A DNA stretch of 39,393 bases from a candidate division WOR-3 bacterium (GTDB taxonomy: Bacteria; Hydrothermota; Tepidihabitantia; SM23-42): positions 1 through 39,393 of the forward strand of contig DRIG01000086.1 of NCBI GenBank assembly GCA_011052815.1. Direction: 5' to 3'. Each line of letters starts with the position of its first letter. Within the stretch, counting starts at the first letter, position 1. The notes under the pieces are model-generated. The model was not told the origin of the DNA and did not search any database. It saw only the letters and a list, made by a program, of their open reading frames with translations. Below are positions 28,923 to 37,796 of the stretch, piece after piece. Made by a program: the position numbers and the translations under genes.

Positions 28923-31900
28923 TCATATTCGGCCGTATATCTTCAGAGAAACCTCACCTACAATCTCTTTAATCTGAGCCAGAACATGGGGTGCAGGGCT
29001 TATCTTTATCGACTTGGAACGGAAATTGCGCGATTCTTCTTTGCCGTTTATTTTGAACCACACCTCACACTCACCACGGTTTGCTTCCAGGAGCTCACGC
29101 AGGTGCTTCAGATTTTCCTGAGGCAGTGTGTCGGTGTTAAAGTTGATGAATATCTTTTTATAATAATTACGTGCGTCTTTAAATAAGACGACGTGTTCGG
29201 CACGGATCGACTTTCGGTCTTCATCACCGGAAATCTTCCCCTTTATTATGAGCGGCGTGTCGATCTTTAAAAGGGGTGCATACTTTTCAAAATTGTCAGA
29301 AAAGATGAAGACGTCGATTGAACCTTCAAAATCCTCAAGATTGATTATGGCGTAATTCCTGCCCTTTTTGTCCTTTTTCACCTTTTTTGCATTGAGCAAA
29401 CCGCCGATTGTAATGTAATCACCGTCCTTTACACTGTTAAGACTGCTTATGGGAACGAGACCCAGCGCGGAAAATTCCTCTTTATAATTCTCTAGGGGGT
29501 GTTTTGAAAAATAGAAGCCGAACGCCTCTTTTTGAAAGAAGATCGTGTCTTCGTCCTTTTCACTGTCGTTCTTATTGTTATCGTTATCTTCAGGGTCCAC
29601 AGCAAAGAGGCTCTGCTGGGTACCGATCTCTTTTTTGCCGCGCTGGAATGTCTTGAGGAGTTTTTTGATGTCAGGTTCAAAACACTGGAATGCGCCGGCT
29701 TTGATCAATGATTCAAGGGACTTGCGGTTAATTCCCTTGGTTCTTGTCTGGAAATCAAAAAAAGACGTAAACGGACCGCGTTGTCGTTCTTTAAGCACTG
29801 CGAGCACTATCGGTTTACCCAGGTTTTTCAGGGCGCCGAGTCCGTATCTGATGTTCTTACCCTCTTTTTTAAATCCGTAATCACTCTTATTGATGTCCGG
29901 CGGTAAAACGTCAATCCCGAGCCTTCGTGATTCCCTGATTAAAATCCACAATCTTTTGGTATCGTTAATCTCACTGTTCAGGGATGAAATCATAAACTCC
30001 TGGGGAAAATGGCACTTCAGATAAGCGGTCTGATTTGCCAGAGCAGCGTATGCCGCGGCGTGCGACTTATTAAAACCATAACCCGCAAAAGGTGCCACTC
30101 GATTAAATATCGTCTCGGCGACCTCGGCAGAAAGACCATTCTGTTTTGCTCCCTGGATAAATTTCTCCCGGTTTTCATCCATTAACTCGGGAATCTTTTT
30201 ACCCATGGCGCGGCGCAGATTATCAGCTTCAGCCATGGTAAAACCGGCAATGCGCGAGGCAATCTGCATCACCTGCTCCTGGTAAACAATCATACCATAA
30301 GTTTCTTTTAAAATGGGTTCTAACAACGGATGCATATATTTAATCTTTTCCGGATGTTCTTTATTCTCAATCAGTTTCTGGATATTACCCATAGGTCCGG
30401 GCCGATACAACGCAATCACGGCGATCAACTCTTCAAAGTTTTCCGGTTTAAAGCTCCTGAGGATCTCCTGCATTCCCTGACTCTCAAGTTGAAATACTCC
30501 CACTGTCTCTCCGCGTTTTAGCATTTCATAAGTCTGTTTGTCGTAGATCGGAATATCACCGACCTGTCTGCCGATGAGCTTCAGGGTGTCATCGATCACA
30601 GTCAATGTCCTCAACCCCAGAATATCCATCTTAAGGATGCCGATGTCTTCAAGGGAGTTCTTAGCATACTGCGTGGAGATTTCTTTTTTATCAGGACTTT
30701 TGTACAGCGGGACGTATTCAACCAATTCTTTGGGGGTGATGACCACGCCCGCTGCATGGGTCGCAGGATGACGGGCAAGCCCTTCTAATTTCCGGGCGAT
30801 GTTGAATAATTCTTTATACTCCTCTTTTGTTTCAACCAGAAGTTTTAACTCTTTTACCTCATTCAACGCTTCATCAATCGTCTTGTGGAAAGGAATCAAC
30901 TTGGCAAGCCGGTCGATTTCATTATAGGCGATCCCCATCACCCTTCCAACGTCCCGCACCACTGCCCTTGCCTGCATTGTTCCAAAGGTAATCACCTGGG
31001 TGACGTTCTTTTCTCCGTATCTCTGTCTGATGAAATCAATCACCTCGTCCCTTCTGGTGTCACCGAAATCAGCATCAACGTCAGGAAGACTAAGTCTGCC
31101 CGGATTTAAGAATCGCTCAAAGATAAGGTTATACTTTAAGGGATCGACATTGGTGATGCCCAGGGCATAGAGTGCCAGACTGCCCACAGCCGAGCCCCTT
31201 CCCGGGCCCACTGGAATTCCCCGTTTACGGGCGAAATCGATAATTTCCCGAACAATAAGAAAGTAACCGGACAAGCCCATTTTATTGATGATATTAAGTT
31301 CGTAATTCAGACGCTCTTCAATTCCCGGTGTGATGCGGTCGAACCTGTGGCGCACTCCTTCAAAGGTCAAGTACTTCAGATACTCAAAGTCAGTTTCAAA
31401 ATTGGCTGGCCTGGGAAAACTGGGCAGCTTCACCTCTTTACCCGTAGTGTCGATCAATAGATTACACCTTTCAGCAATCAACTGGGTGTTTGTAATCGCT
31501 TCTGGCAGGTCTTCAAACAACTTCTTCATCTCCTCCGGCGGCCTGAAATAGGCCTGACGGGTTTCAAAACGCAGACGCTCCCGGTCAGACAGGGTCTTCT
31601 TTGTTCCGATACACAAAAGCACATCGTGCGCCTTATAATCATCCGGAGCAAAGTAATGGCAATCGTTCGTCGCAACCAGCGGTGCATCAAATTCTTTGGC
31701 GAGCTCGATTAAACTATTGTGAATATTCTTCTCCCTCTTCAATCCCAGACGCATGATTTCTATATAAAAATTGTTTCTGCCGAGGATGTCCTGATATTCC
31801 TGGAGTGCCTGGCGTGCTCCTTCAAGATCACCGGCGCCGAGCTTATAAGGAATCTCACCTTTAAGACACCCTGACAGACCAATGAGTCCTTTATGGTGTT

Positions 31901-32282
31901 TCATCAAAAGTTCTTTGTCGATACGGGGCTTGTAATAAAACCCTTCCAAGTAGGCGGCAGAAGAGAGCTTTATCAAATTTCTGTACCCGGTCTCATCTTC
32001 ACAGAGCAGGGTAAGGTGAAACGACGACTCAGGGATCCGCAGGTTTCTTGACTGATCAAACCGCGACCTCGGAGCGATATAGGTTTCAATGCCGATGATC
32101 GGTTTTATACCCCGTTTGTGGGCGCTCTTATAGAACTTAATCGCACCGAACATATTTCCGTGGTCAGTGATCGCCAGTGCCGACATCTTGTATTTCGCCG
32201 CCAGCTCGGTAAGCCGGTCGATCTTCATCGCTCCGTCAAGAAGTGAATACTCGGTGTGATTGTGAAGATGAACAAAAGACAT
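28923..32282 (-). CDS. dnaE: DNA polymerase III alpha subunit
   Basis: 1119 residues, near the usual 1100-1160. The N-terminal PHP domain has HLHNHTEYSLLDG (6-18) and ITDHGNM. The C-family polymerase core carries GPGRGSAVGSL and the catalytic aspartates in PDVDADFGD. FGTMQARAVVRDVGRV, ALYRPGPMG and the fingers region are intact. The tail has an OB fold (GGLLNAKKVKKDKKGRNYAIINLEDFEG) and a C-terminal domain. This is the replicative polymerase. It is followed by a small outer-membrane gene and preceded by a palindrome-bearing gap. Nothing odd in its reading frame. Confidence 0.98.
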   Translation of the reverse strand: MSFVHLHNHTEYSLLDGAMKIDRLTELAAKYKMSALAITDHGNMFGAIKFYKSAHKRGIKPIIGIETYIAPRSRFDQSRNLRIPESSFHLTLLCEDETGYRNLIKLSSAAYLEGFYYKPRIDKELLMKHHKGLIGLSGCLKGEIPYKLGAGDLEGARQALQEYQDILGRNNFYIEIMRLGLKREKNIHNSLIELAKEFDAPLVATNDCHYFAPDDYKAHDVLLCIGTKKTLSDRERLRFETRQAYFRPPEEMKKLFEDLPEAITNTQLIAERCNLLIDTTGKEVKLPSFPRPANFETDFEYLKYLTFEGVRHRFDRITPGIEERLNYELNIINKMGLSGYFLIVREIIDFARKRGIPVGPGRGSAVGSLALYALGITNVDPLKYNLIFERFLNPGRLSLPDVDADFGDTRRDEVIDFIRQRYGEKNVTQVITFGTMQARAVVRDVGRVMGIAYNEIDRLAKLIPFHKTIDEALNEVKELKLLVETKEEYKELFNIARKLEGLARHPATHAAGVVITPKELVEYVPLYKSPDKKEISTQYAKNSLEDIGILKMDILGLRTLTVIDDTLKLIGRQVGDIPIYDKQTYEMLKRGETVGVFQLESQGMQEILRSFKPENFEELIAVIALYRPGPMGNIQKLIENKEHPEKIKYMHPLLEPILKETYGMIVYQEQVMQIASRIAGFTMAEADNLRRAMGKKIPELMDENREKFIQGAKQNGLSAEVAETIFNRVAPFAGYGFNKSHAAAYAALANQTAYLKCHFPQEFMISSLNSEINDTKRLWILIRESRRLGIDVLPPDINKSDYGFKKEGKNIRYGLGALKNLGKPIVLAVLKERQRGPFTSFFDFQTRTKGINRKSLESLIKAGAFQCFEPDIKKLLKTFQRGKKEIGTQQSLFAVDPEDNDNNKNDSEKDEDTIFFQKEAFGFYFSKHPLENYKEEFSALGLVPISSLNSVKDGDYITIGGLLNAKKVKKDKKGRNYAIINLEDFEGSIDVFIFSDNFEKYAPLLKIDTPLIIKGKISGDEDRKSIRAEHVVLFKDARNYYKKIFINFNTDTLPQENLKHLRELLEANRGECEVWFKINGKEESRNFRSKSIKISPAPHVLAQIKEIVGEVSLKIYGRI

Positions 32283-32354
32283 AACTAAAATTTACACACC
32301 CGCCTGCCCGGCTGCAGAAGGACACATCTTATATAGTGTGTCACTTCTACGAAT

Positions 32355-32372
32355 AACACTATATATAGTGTT
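32355..32372. promoter_or_regulatory. 18-bp palindrome upstream of dnaE
   Basis: Perfect inverted repeat AACACTATATATAGTGTT, with an extra half-site TATAGTGT at 32332-32339. It sits 70-90 bp before the dnaE ATG. Could be an operator or a weak hairpin; no T-run makes it a terminator. Confidence 0.4.
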
Positions 32373-32399
32373 CGGGACCGGACAACCCGCCTTTTCTTC

Positions 32400-32690
32400 T
32401 TAAATTGTTTCATCGAACTTGGCTTTATCAAGGGGCAAGTGCAGGGGATTGGCGCAATATATCTCCTTGCAGCGCGGACATAAGACAAAATCAAATTCTT
32501 TATAGACCTCTTCCTCGATCAATTCCTCGGGATATGATTTTATCTTTTCGAATTCCTTGTCCAGATCAATCTTCTTGCCGTTCAAATTTATAACCCCGTC
32601 AAAGTCGGCGAAGACCTTGATCGTCAGTCTGTAGAACAGGTCGCCGGGATTTATCAATTTGCTGCACTTACTGCATCTCTGTGTTGACAT
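32400..32690 (-). CDS. Small zinc-ribbon-like protein
   Basis: 96 residues. Two CxxC knuckles: CSKCSKL near the N-terminus (residues 6-9) and CPRCKEIYC at about 73-79. They frame a charged middle part (KKIDLDKEFEKIKSYPEELIEEE). This suggests a structural zinc site. I do not recognise the family. It lies 18 nt after mglA and probably belongs to the mglB-mglA transcription unit. Function unknown. Confidence 0.75.
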   Translation of the reverse strand: MSTQRCSKCSKLINPGDLFYRLTIKVFADFDGVINLNGKKIDLDKEFEKIKSYPEELIEEEVYKEFDFVLCPRCKEIYCANPLHLPLDKAKFDETI

Positions 32691-32708
32691 GTAAAGGTAC
32701 TTTATAAA

Positions 32709-33290
32709 TTATGACAGTGCTTTAAGCACATGTCTACAAACTTCTTTTAACGTTTCAAAAACTCCGATTCCTTGAGTCGCAACAGCTTCAAAATATGGAT
32801 ATTTATTTTCGGGATTTAAAACCTTCTGTAATTCTTCGACCGAAGTTATATTGGGTAAATCCCTTTTGTTGTACTGAATGACAAATGGAATCCTGTCCAG
32901 GGATAGATTATAGGTCCTCAGGTTGTCCTGCATATTCTCGAGCGACTCTATATTTTCATCAAAACGTTCGATCTGTGAATCCGCGACAAAGATAATACCG
33001 TCAACACCTTTCAGAATAAGTTTACGTGACGCATTGTAAAAAACCTGGCCTGGGACCGTGTAGAGGTGAAACCGTGTTTTAAATCCGCGGATAGTGCCGA
33101 GATCGACCGGCAAAAAATCAAAGAAGAGCGTTCGATCAAGCTCTGTCGCCAGACTGATAAGCTTTCCTTTGATCGAAGGATTTAATTTGGTGTAAATATA
33201 CTTTATATTCGTGGTCTTGCCGCCCAGCCCCGGTCCATAATAGACGATCTTGGCGTTTATTTCCCGTGATGCGTAGTTTATCAGAGCCAT
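32709..33290 (-). CDS. mglA: MglA-type small Ras-like GTPase
   Basis: 193 residues. P-loop GPGLGGKTTN (19-28) is the MglA form. The FHLYTVPGQVFYNASRKLIL stretch holds the switch II region, and NKRDLP is the base-specificity motif. MglA GTPases mark the leading pole and control motility or polarity in bacteria. The gene for a roadblock partner (33350-33844) lies 59 nt upstream, the standard MglB-MglA arrangement. Complete and normal in length. Confidence 0.93.
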   Translation of the reverse strand: MALINYASREINAKIVYYGPGLGGKTTNIKYIYTKLNPSIKGKLISLATELDRTLFFDFLPVDLGTIRGFKTRFHLYTVPGQVFYNASRKLILKGVDGIIFVADSQIERFDENIESLENMQDNLRTYNLSLDRIPFVIQYNKRDLPNITSVEELQKVLNPENKYPYFEAVATQGIGVFETLKEVCRHVLKALS

Positions 33291-33349
33291 ATCTATCCGT
33301 TACCTGATATATCCTGCCTTTGCTGACATCGCTTCGTGCTCATCCGCCC

Positions 33350-33844
33350 TTAGAATCCAAAGAGTTTATCCAGCTCTTCTTCAGCCGCTTTGGTGAAATC
33401 CGCATCGATTTCTTTGGATGGACCGGTCTCTTTCTCTAATTTATCGAATATCTCAGAGAAAATCTTTTCGAGCTCCGCCGCAGTGTTCTTCGCCTTCACC
33501 CTCACCAGGCCGAGGGTTGTACGTTGATCAAAAATTACCGCCAGGATTACGCGGTCGGCGATAAGACAGACGTAGAGGTTCTCTTTTTCCCCCTGGTGAA
33601 AGAGTGTTGAAAATTCCTTTTCCCCGATCAGCGACGCGAGTTGGCTTGTAGCCGCAAAGTCAGCAGCAGAAAGGGTTGCAAAAGATGATGTGTCGAGACT
33701 AGTGGTGTCACCGGCTGAGGTGATCAGCTGACCTGCTTTATCAATCAATAGAATGGTGCGGGCATTTGTGCCCTGCAGAAGCTGATTCAGGGTGTCGTTA
33801 ATCGCCCAGAAATCTTCTTCAAAAATATTAATACCCTCACGCAT
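33350..33844 (-). CDS. mglB: Roadblock/LC7-domain protein, MglB-like
   Basis: 164 residues. Residues 5-125 form a roadblock/LC7 fold (NDTLNQLLQGTNARTILLIDKAGQLITSAG, later NLYVCLIADRVILAVIFD and TLGLVRVKA). The remaining 40 residues are a charged helical tail ending in LDKLFGF. MglB proteins activate the GTPase activity of MglA, encoded next. A promoter 6 nt from the ATG predicts a leaderless mRNA. Confidence 0.9.
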   Translation of the reverse strand: MREGINIFEEDFWAINDTLNQLLQGTNARTILLIDKAGQLITSAGDTTSLDTSSFATLSAADFAATSQLASLIGEKEFSTLFHQGEKENLYVCLIADRVILAVIFDQRTTLGLVRVKAKNTAAELEKIFSEIFDKLEKETGPSKEIDADFTKAAEEELDKLFGF

Positions 33845-33850
33845 TGTGTT

Positions 33851-33878
33851 ATTATAAATATTATTTACGAAAAGTCAA
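33851..33878 (-). promoter_or_regulatory. Sigma-70 promoter of mglB, leaderless geometry
   Basis: Minus strand TTGACT, 16-bp spacer, TATAAT, then AACACA and the ATG. The start of transcription should fall at the A of the ATG. Confidence 0.75.
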
Positions 33879-34052
33879 GCCACTTTTTAATGCCCGCCGG
33901 AAAAAGCTTGAATCCGAATTTGGGGAGCTTTTTAAAGAGAAAACCCGGCTCAGTTTTATCGTCTGTTATGCCCCTGACGTTTTTTTGCGGCGTAATTTCA
34001 AAACAAATTCAGTCCAGTTTTATCTTTAAACTAACCGCAGCGCATTGTTCTG

Positions 34053-34080
34053 TTGACATAATCTTAAATCTGATTATACT
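34053..34080 (+). promoter_or_regulatory. Sigma-70 promoter of the polysaccharide locus
   Basis: TTGACA, 16-bp spacer, TATACT. The -10 box ends 11 nt before the ATG at 34092, so the leader is at most a few bases. The DNA between the divergent promoters (33879-34052) holds nothing that I can support. Confidence 0.7.
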
Positions 34081-34091
34081 TCCATTTATCC

Positions 34092-35318
34092 ATGGATGGA
34101 AAAAATGATACTTTTATTGAGTATTTTAAAGTTGTAATCAACCAACGAAAGTCTGTCTTAAGAAACACGATTATTATAACAATCATTGCAATCATCGTCA
34201 GTTTTCTATTAACTCCGCAATTCACCGCCACAGCAACAATATTGCCTCCAGGCACAGAACAGACGACATCCCTGGATCTAACTGTCGGAGGTCTATCGAC
34301 CGGGAACGCAGGTATTCCCGCCTTAAGTTCGATTCTTCCCGGTTTGGCAACTCCTTCAGATCTCTATACGGCGATAATGAAAAGCGGTAAAGTAAGAAGT
34401 AGAATAATAAAACAGTTCAATTTAAAACAGAAATTTAAAACCAGAACCATGTACGATACCCACAAAAAATTAACCGATATCACGCAGATAAAGATAAGCC
34501 CTGAAGGCATAATCTCGATAAGTGTAACATACAGAGATAAGTATCTTGCAACAAAAATAGCAAATGCTTATATAGAAGAACTCGATAAATTCAACAAAGA
34601 AATATCAATAACCTCGGCTAAAAAATACCGCCTGTTCATTGAAAAAAGACTTAAAGAAGCTGAAGATTCTCTGGCCAGGGCAGAGGAAACACTGAAAAAT
34701 TTTCAGAAGAAAAATCGAACCGTCGCCCTTGATACTGAGATTAAAAAAGTAATCGAAACTATTGCGTCTTTGAAAAGCAGAGTTATTTTAAAAGAGGTGC
34801 AGAAAAAAGCGGTAAGTGGGATCGATAATCCATATATTCAAAGTATCGAACGAGAATTAAGAGAAATGAGAAAACAACTTGCGAAAATTGAATTCGGCAG
34901 CAAGACGAAGAAGAGAGATGAGTTCGGCGCAGGCTTTTCGATCCCGCTCTCTGAACTTCCTGAGGTTTCTTTAGAATATGCGAGATTACTGAGAGACGTT
35001 AAGGTTCAAGAAGCGGTGTACGAACTACTGGCCCAGCAATACGAACAGGCAAGGATAATGGAAGTGAAAGATACGCCCACAGTTCAGATTCTGGATAAAG
35101 CCCGGATTCCTGAAAAGAAATCATCTCCGAATCGACGATTAATCGCACTGCTGGCTCTTTACTGCGCTGTTACTTTCAGTGTAATGTATGCAATCACATT
35201 TCACCGTTATTCTAAAAGCGACAGCAAGAACGCTCTAAAGAGATTTATAAATGAAATCCACCGTGATTTCAAACACACCCGTACAATAATCCACTCTTTT
35301 ATGAAAAGGTCCGCATAA
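34092..35318 (+). CDS. Polysaccharide chain-length determinant (Wzz/PCP family)
   Basis: 408 residues. Transmembrane segment 1 (about 24-42) and a second near 353-372 flank a large periplasmic part with the family's N-terminal beta region (FTATATILPPG) and a long coiled coil (about 175-230; KRLKEAEDSLARAEETLKNF). The Pro-rich stretch before the second membrane segment (ILDKARIPEKKSSPNRR) is the classic PCP signature. No kinase domain is attached. It controls polymer length with the polymerase encoded next, whose ATG overlaps this stop (TAATG). Confidence 0.92.
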   Translation: MDGKNDTFIEYFKVVINQRKSVLRNTIIITIIAIIVSFLLTPQFTATATILPPGTEQTTSLDLTVGGLSTGNAGIPALSSILPGLATPSDLYTAIMKSGKVRSRIIKQFNLKQKFKTRTMYDTHKKLTDITQIKISPEGIISISVTYRDKYLATKIANAYIEELDKFNKEISITSAKKYRLFIEKRLKEAEDSLARAEETLKNFQKKNRTVALDTEIKKVIETIASLKSRVILKEVQKKAVSGIDNPYIQSIERELREMRKQLAKIEFGSKTKKRDEFGAGFSIPLSELPEVSLEYARLLRDVKVQEAVYELLAQQYEQARIMEVKDTPTVQILDKARIPEKKSSPNRRLIALLALYCAVTFSVMYAITFHRYSKSDSKNALKRFINEIHRDFKHTRTIIHSFMKRSA

Positions 35319-36709
35319 TGTTAAAGACGCAAACATCATCCTCTTTCGAAATAAAACCCACGCTCTTTTTCACGATTGTTGCTTTGCAAATAGGCTTCGG
35401 CCTGCTGTTTTATCATTTCTTCAAACCCGTCCTGATTGCACTCTTTATACTCTCTTTCTTTATTTTAATTCTATACAACATTGAGTTATCTTTCTTGTTG
35501 ATCCTGGCGATAATCTTTCTCGTCCCGGGTCACGGGCATGAAATTCCTCCGCTCAACCTCGGAATCGAACTTAAATTCATATGGTCGGCGCTGTTGGTCG
35601 TCATCATATTTCTATTAATTGAAATAATAACCAAACAGAGAAGATACCAACCGACGCACCTGAAAATACCCATGTTGTTCTTCTGCAGTTATCTCGTTGT
35701 TACCACCCTGATGGGTATCCTGAGGGGATGTGAAACTGAACTTATCAGAAGGGATTTTCTGACCCTCTCTTTGTTTTCTTTATATTTCTTTATCCCTTCA
35801 TTGATGCAGGGGAAAAAAACATTCAGATATTTCATGAACATCCTCATTTTTATCACGGCCATTGTCGCCTTACAATACCTTATCATCTTTATTCTCAACT
35901 TAACCGGAGGAACCTTTATCAGAATCAAACCGAATCAGGGATTGGTCTTTATATTCACAATACCTTTAATATTCAGCTATCTTCTTATAATGAAGGTTTC
36001 ATTAATAAAAAGATTACTTCTCATAACGACGCTTATCTTGGCCTTGAGCGGCATCGCCATAACACTCACCCGGGGATTATGGATAGCGCTCACTATTGGA
36101 ATTATAATCGTCCTCTTCCTCTTTCATAAAGAGGTCAACTGGCGGCGTGTATCCATAGTCGGAACAGTCATCATCGCAGGATTTATCATCACCATGTTAA
36201 TCGTGGTCAAAATAATCGGTATTGATTTATGGACGTTTATCACCGCCCGTGCATCAACATTACTCACACTCAGCCAAATCCTTTCCATTAAACAACGGGT
36301 TCTGGCGAACCAGCTCGTTCTTGAACAATTCAAACATATGCCGATTTTCGGAAGTGGTCTTGGAAGTCAAATTTCATATAGTTTTATGGGTGGTATATTC
36401 AAGGTGCGGTGGATCGATAACTCTTACCTTATGCTCTTGTGGAAATTGGGCGTCGTAGGAACACTGCCTTTTTTTATCTTGATCGCATTTGCACTCATCC
36501 AAGCAGTCAGGGCATTCAAAAGCAGCTCAACAGGGATAATGAAAGCTTTTTCCGGCACAATGATATCTTTCCTCATTTCCTGGATAATCCTCGGTATTGC
36601 AAGTCCGTTGATGATTAAATATTTATTGAACGTTATATGGATCACCTTGATCGCCGTTATTATCAACCGAAATAATATTGCGTATGAATATAGCGATAAT
36701 CACGCCTGA
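35318..36709 (+). CDS. O-antigen polymerase/ligase-like membrane protein (Wzy/WaaL)
   Basis: 463 residues with about 11-12 hydrophobic segments. A large loop around residues 310-360 contains RASTLLTLSQ, IFGSGLGSQ and DNSYLMLLWKLGVVG, the pattern of Wzy_C (O-antigen ligase/polymerase) proteins. Conserved Arg residues (LTRGLW near 253) are present. It polymerises or transfers lipid-linked glycan at the outer face of the inner membrane. Together with the chain-length regulator and flippase it makes a Wzx/Wzy-type pathway. Confidence 0.88.
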   Translation: MLKTQTSSSFEIKPTLFFTIVALQIGFGLLFYHFFKPVLIALFILSFFILILYNIELSFLLILAIIFLVPGHGHEIPPLNLGIELKFIWSALLVVIIFLLIEIITKQRRYQPTHLKIPMLFFCSYLVVTTLMGILRGCETELIRRDFLTLSLFSLYFFIPSLMQGKKTFRYFMNILIFITAIVALQYLIIFILNLTGGTFIRIKPNQGLVFIFTIPLIFSYLLIMKVSLIKRLLLITTLILALSGIAITLTRGLWIALTIGIIIVLFLFHKEVNWRRVSIVGTVIIAGFIITMLIVVKIIGIDLWTFITARASTLLTLSQILSIKQRVLANQLVLEQFKHMPIFGSGLGSQISYSFMGGIFKVRWIDNSYLMLLWKLGVVGTLPFFILIAFALIQAVRAFKSSSTGIMKAFSGTMISFLISWIILGIASPLMIKYLLNVIWITLIAVIINRNNIAYEYSDNHA

Positions 36710-37796
36710 TTTTTCAAGCAATTGCCTCGGCCGAAGTTACTTGCTTGCACAATTACTCCAGAGGTATCATAGAGTAAGCATCATCGGCCCGATCTTTAAG
36801 AATGAAGTATGGTTCCCTCTGGCAAAGGTCAGGGATGTCCCTTTTCTACCGATCCAGACACCTCTGAATCTTACACAATTCATTCTTAGAATAAACCGCA
36901 TAATAAAAAAAATAAAAGGAGAGGTGATTTATATAACCAAACCTTTAATAACCAGCTATGGCCCGGCATTGATCGCCAAAAAGAAATTCAAACTGCCGTT
37001 GATATTGGACATCGACGATTGGGAAATGGCTCCTTTTAAAGAAAAAAATATTCTACAAAAATATCTACAGGCACTTTATCACATTAATAATCCCTTTTCT
37101 TTCTTTCCGTGTGCCGTTATGGACAAATACATCGCGCGGGCGGATTTAATAACAGTATCATCAAACAGTTTAAAGAAAATGTACGGGGGGTTAGTAGTGC
37201 CCCATTTGAGAAAAATCATTCCGCCAAAACCAGGAATGAAAAGTTCAAAAAAAACCGTTCTGTTTCTTGGAACTCCAAGGCCGCATAAGGGATTAAAAGA
37301 ACTAATTGAGGCGTTCAAACTGATCCCCTATAATAACGTCGTTCTGCAAATCGTCGGATTTAATAAAAAAAGCGCCTACTGCCAAGAACTCAAGGCGTCA
37401 GCAAAAAGAGATAAAAGAATTCAGTTCCAGGATCAAGTTCGTTTCGATAAGATACCGGAATATATGGCAGGTGCTGATATCGTGGTCATTCCTCAAAAAT
37501 ACACTTCCTGCGGACAAACTCAGCTGCCGGCAAAACTCTTCGACGCGATGGCGTCGGGTCGGGCGATAATTGCAACCCGCGTCTCAGATATACCTGAAAT
37601 AATCGGCGACGCCGGAGTTATTGTCGAACCCAACAATACCGCTGAACTTAAAAATGCGATGATTTCCCTGCTTGATTCACCTGAAAGAATCCGTGAATTG
37701 GGCGAAAAAGCGAAAGAGAGATATCGGAAATTCTACAGTTTTGATAAGATGAGTCAAAAACTAAATGATTATATCCTGTCAAACTTAAATGTCTGA
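36684..37796 (+). CDS. Glycosyltransferase family 4-like
   Basis: 370 residues from ATG 36684. A TTG two codons upstream is possible but has no better ribosome site, and both overlap the polymerase gene. GT-B fold: N-terminal NIAIITPDFSSN, link region TVLFLGTPRPHKGLKELIEAF, and the nucleotide-sugar site KLFDAMASGRAIIATRVSDIPEII. The second Glu of the usual EX7E motif is visible in this last stretch as part of the acceptor-donor site. Cytoplasmic assembly of the repeat unit is likely. Confidence 0.92.
   Translation: MNIAIITPDFSSNCLGRSYLLAQLLQRYHRVSIIGPIFKNEVWFPLAKVRDVPFLPIQTPLNLTQFILRINRIIKKIKGEVIYITKPLITSYGPALIAKKKFKLPLILDIDDWEMAPFKEKNILQKYLQALYHINNPFSFFPCAVMDKYIARADLITVSSNSLKKMYGGLVVPHLRKIIPPKPGMKSSKKTVLFLGTPRPHKGLKELIEAFKLIPYNNVVLQIVGFNKKSAYCQELKASAKRDKRIQFQDQVRFDKIPEYMAGADIVVIPQKYTSCGQTQLPAKLFDAMASGRAIIATRVSDIPEIIGDAGVIVEPNNTAELKNAMISLLDSPERIRELGEKAKERYRKFYSFDKMSQKLNDYILSNLNV

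Noticed and set aside
33879-34052. Open minus-strand stretch of about 45 codons between mglB and the polysaccharide locus
   Set aside because: No start codon with ribosome site, and no likeness to a family.
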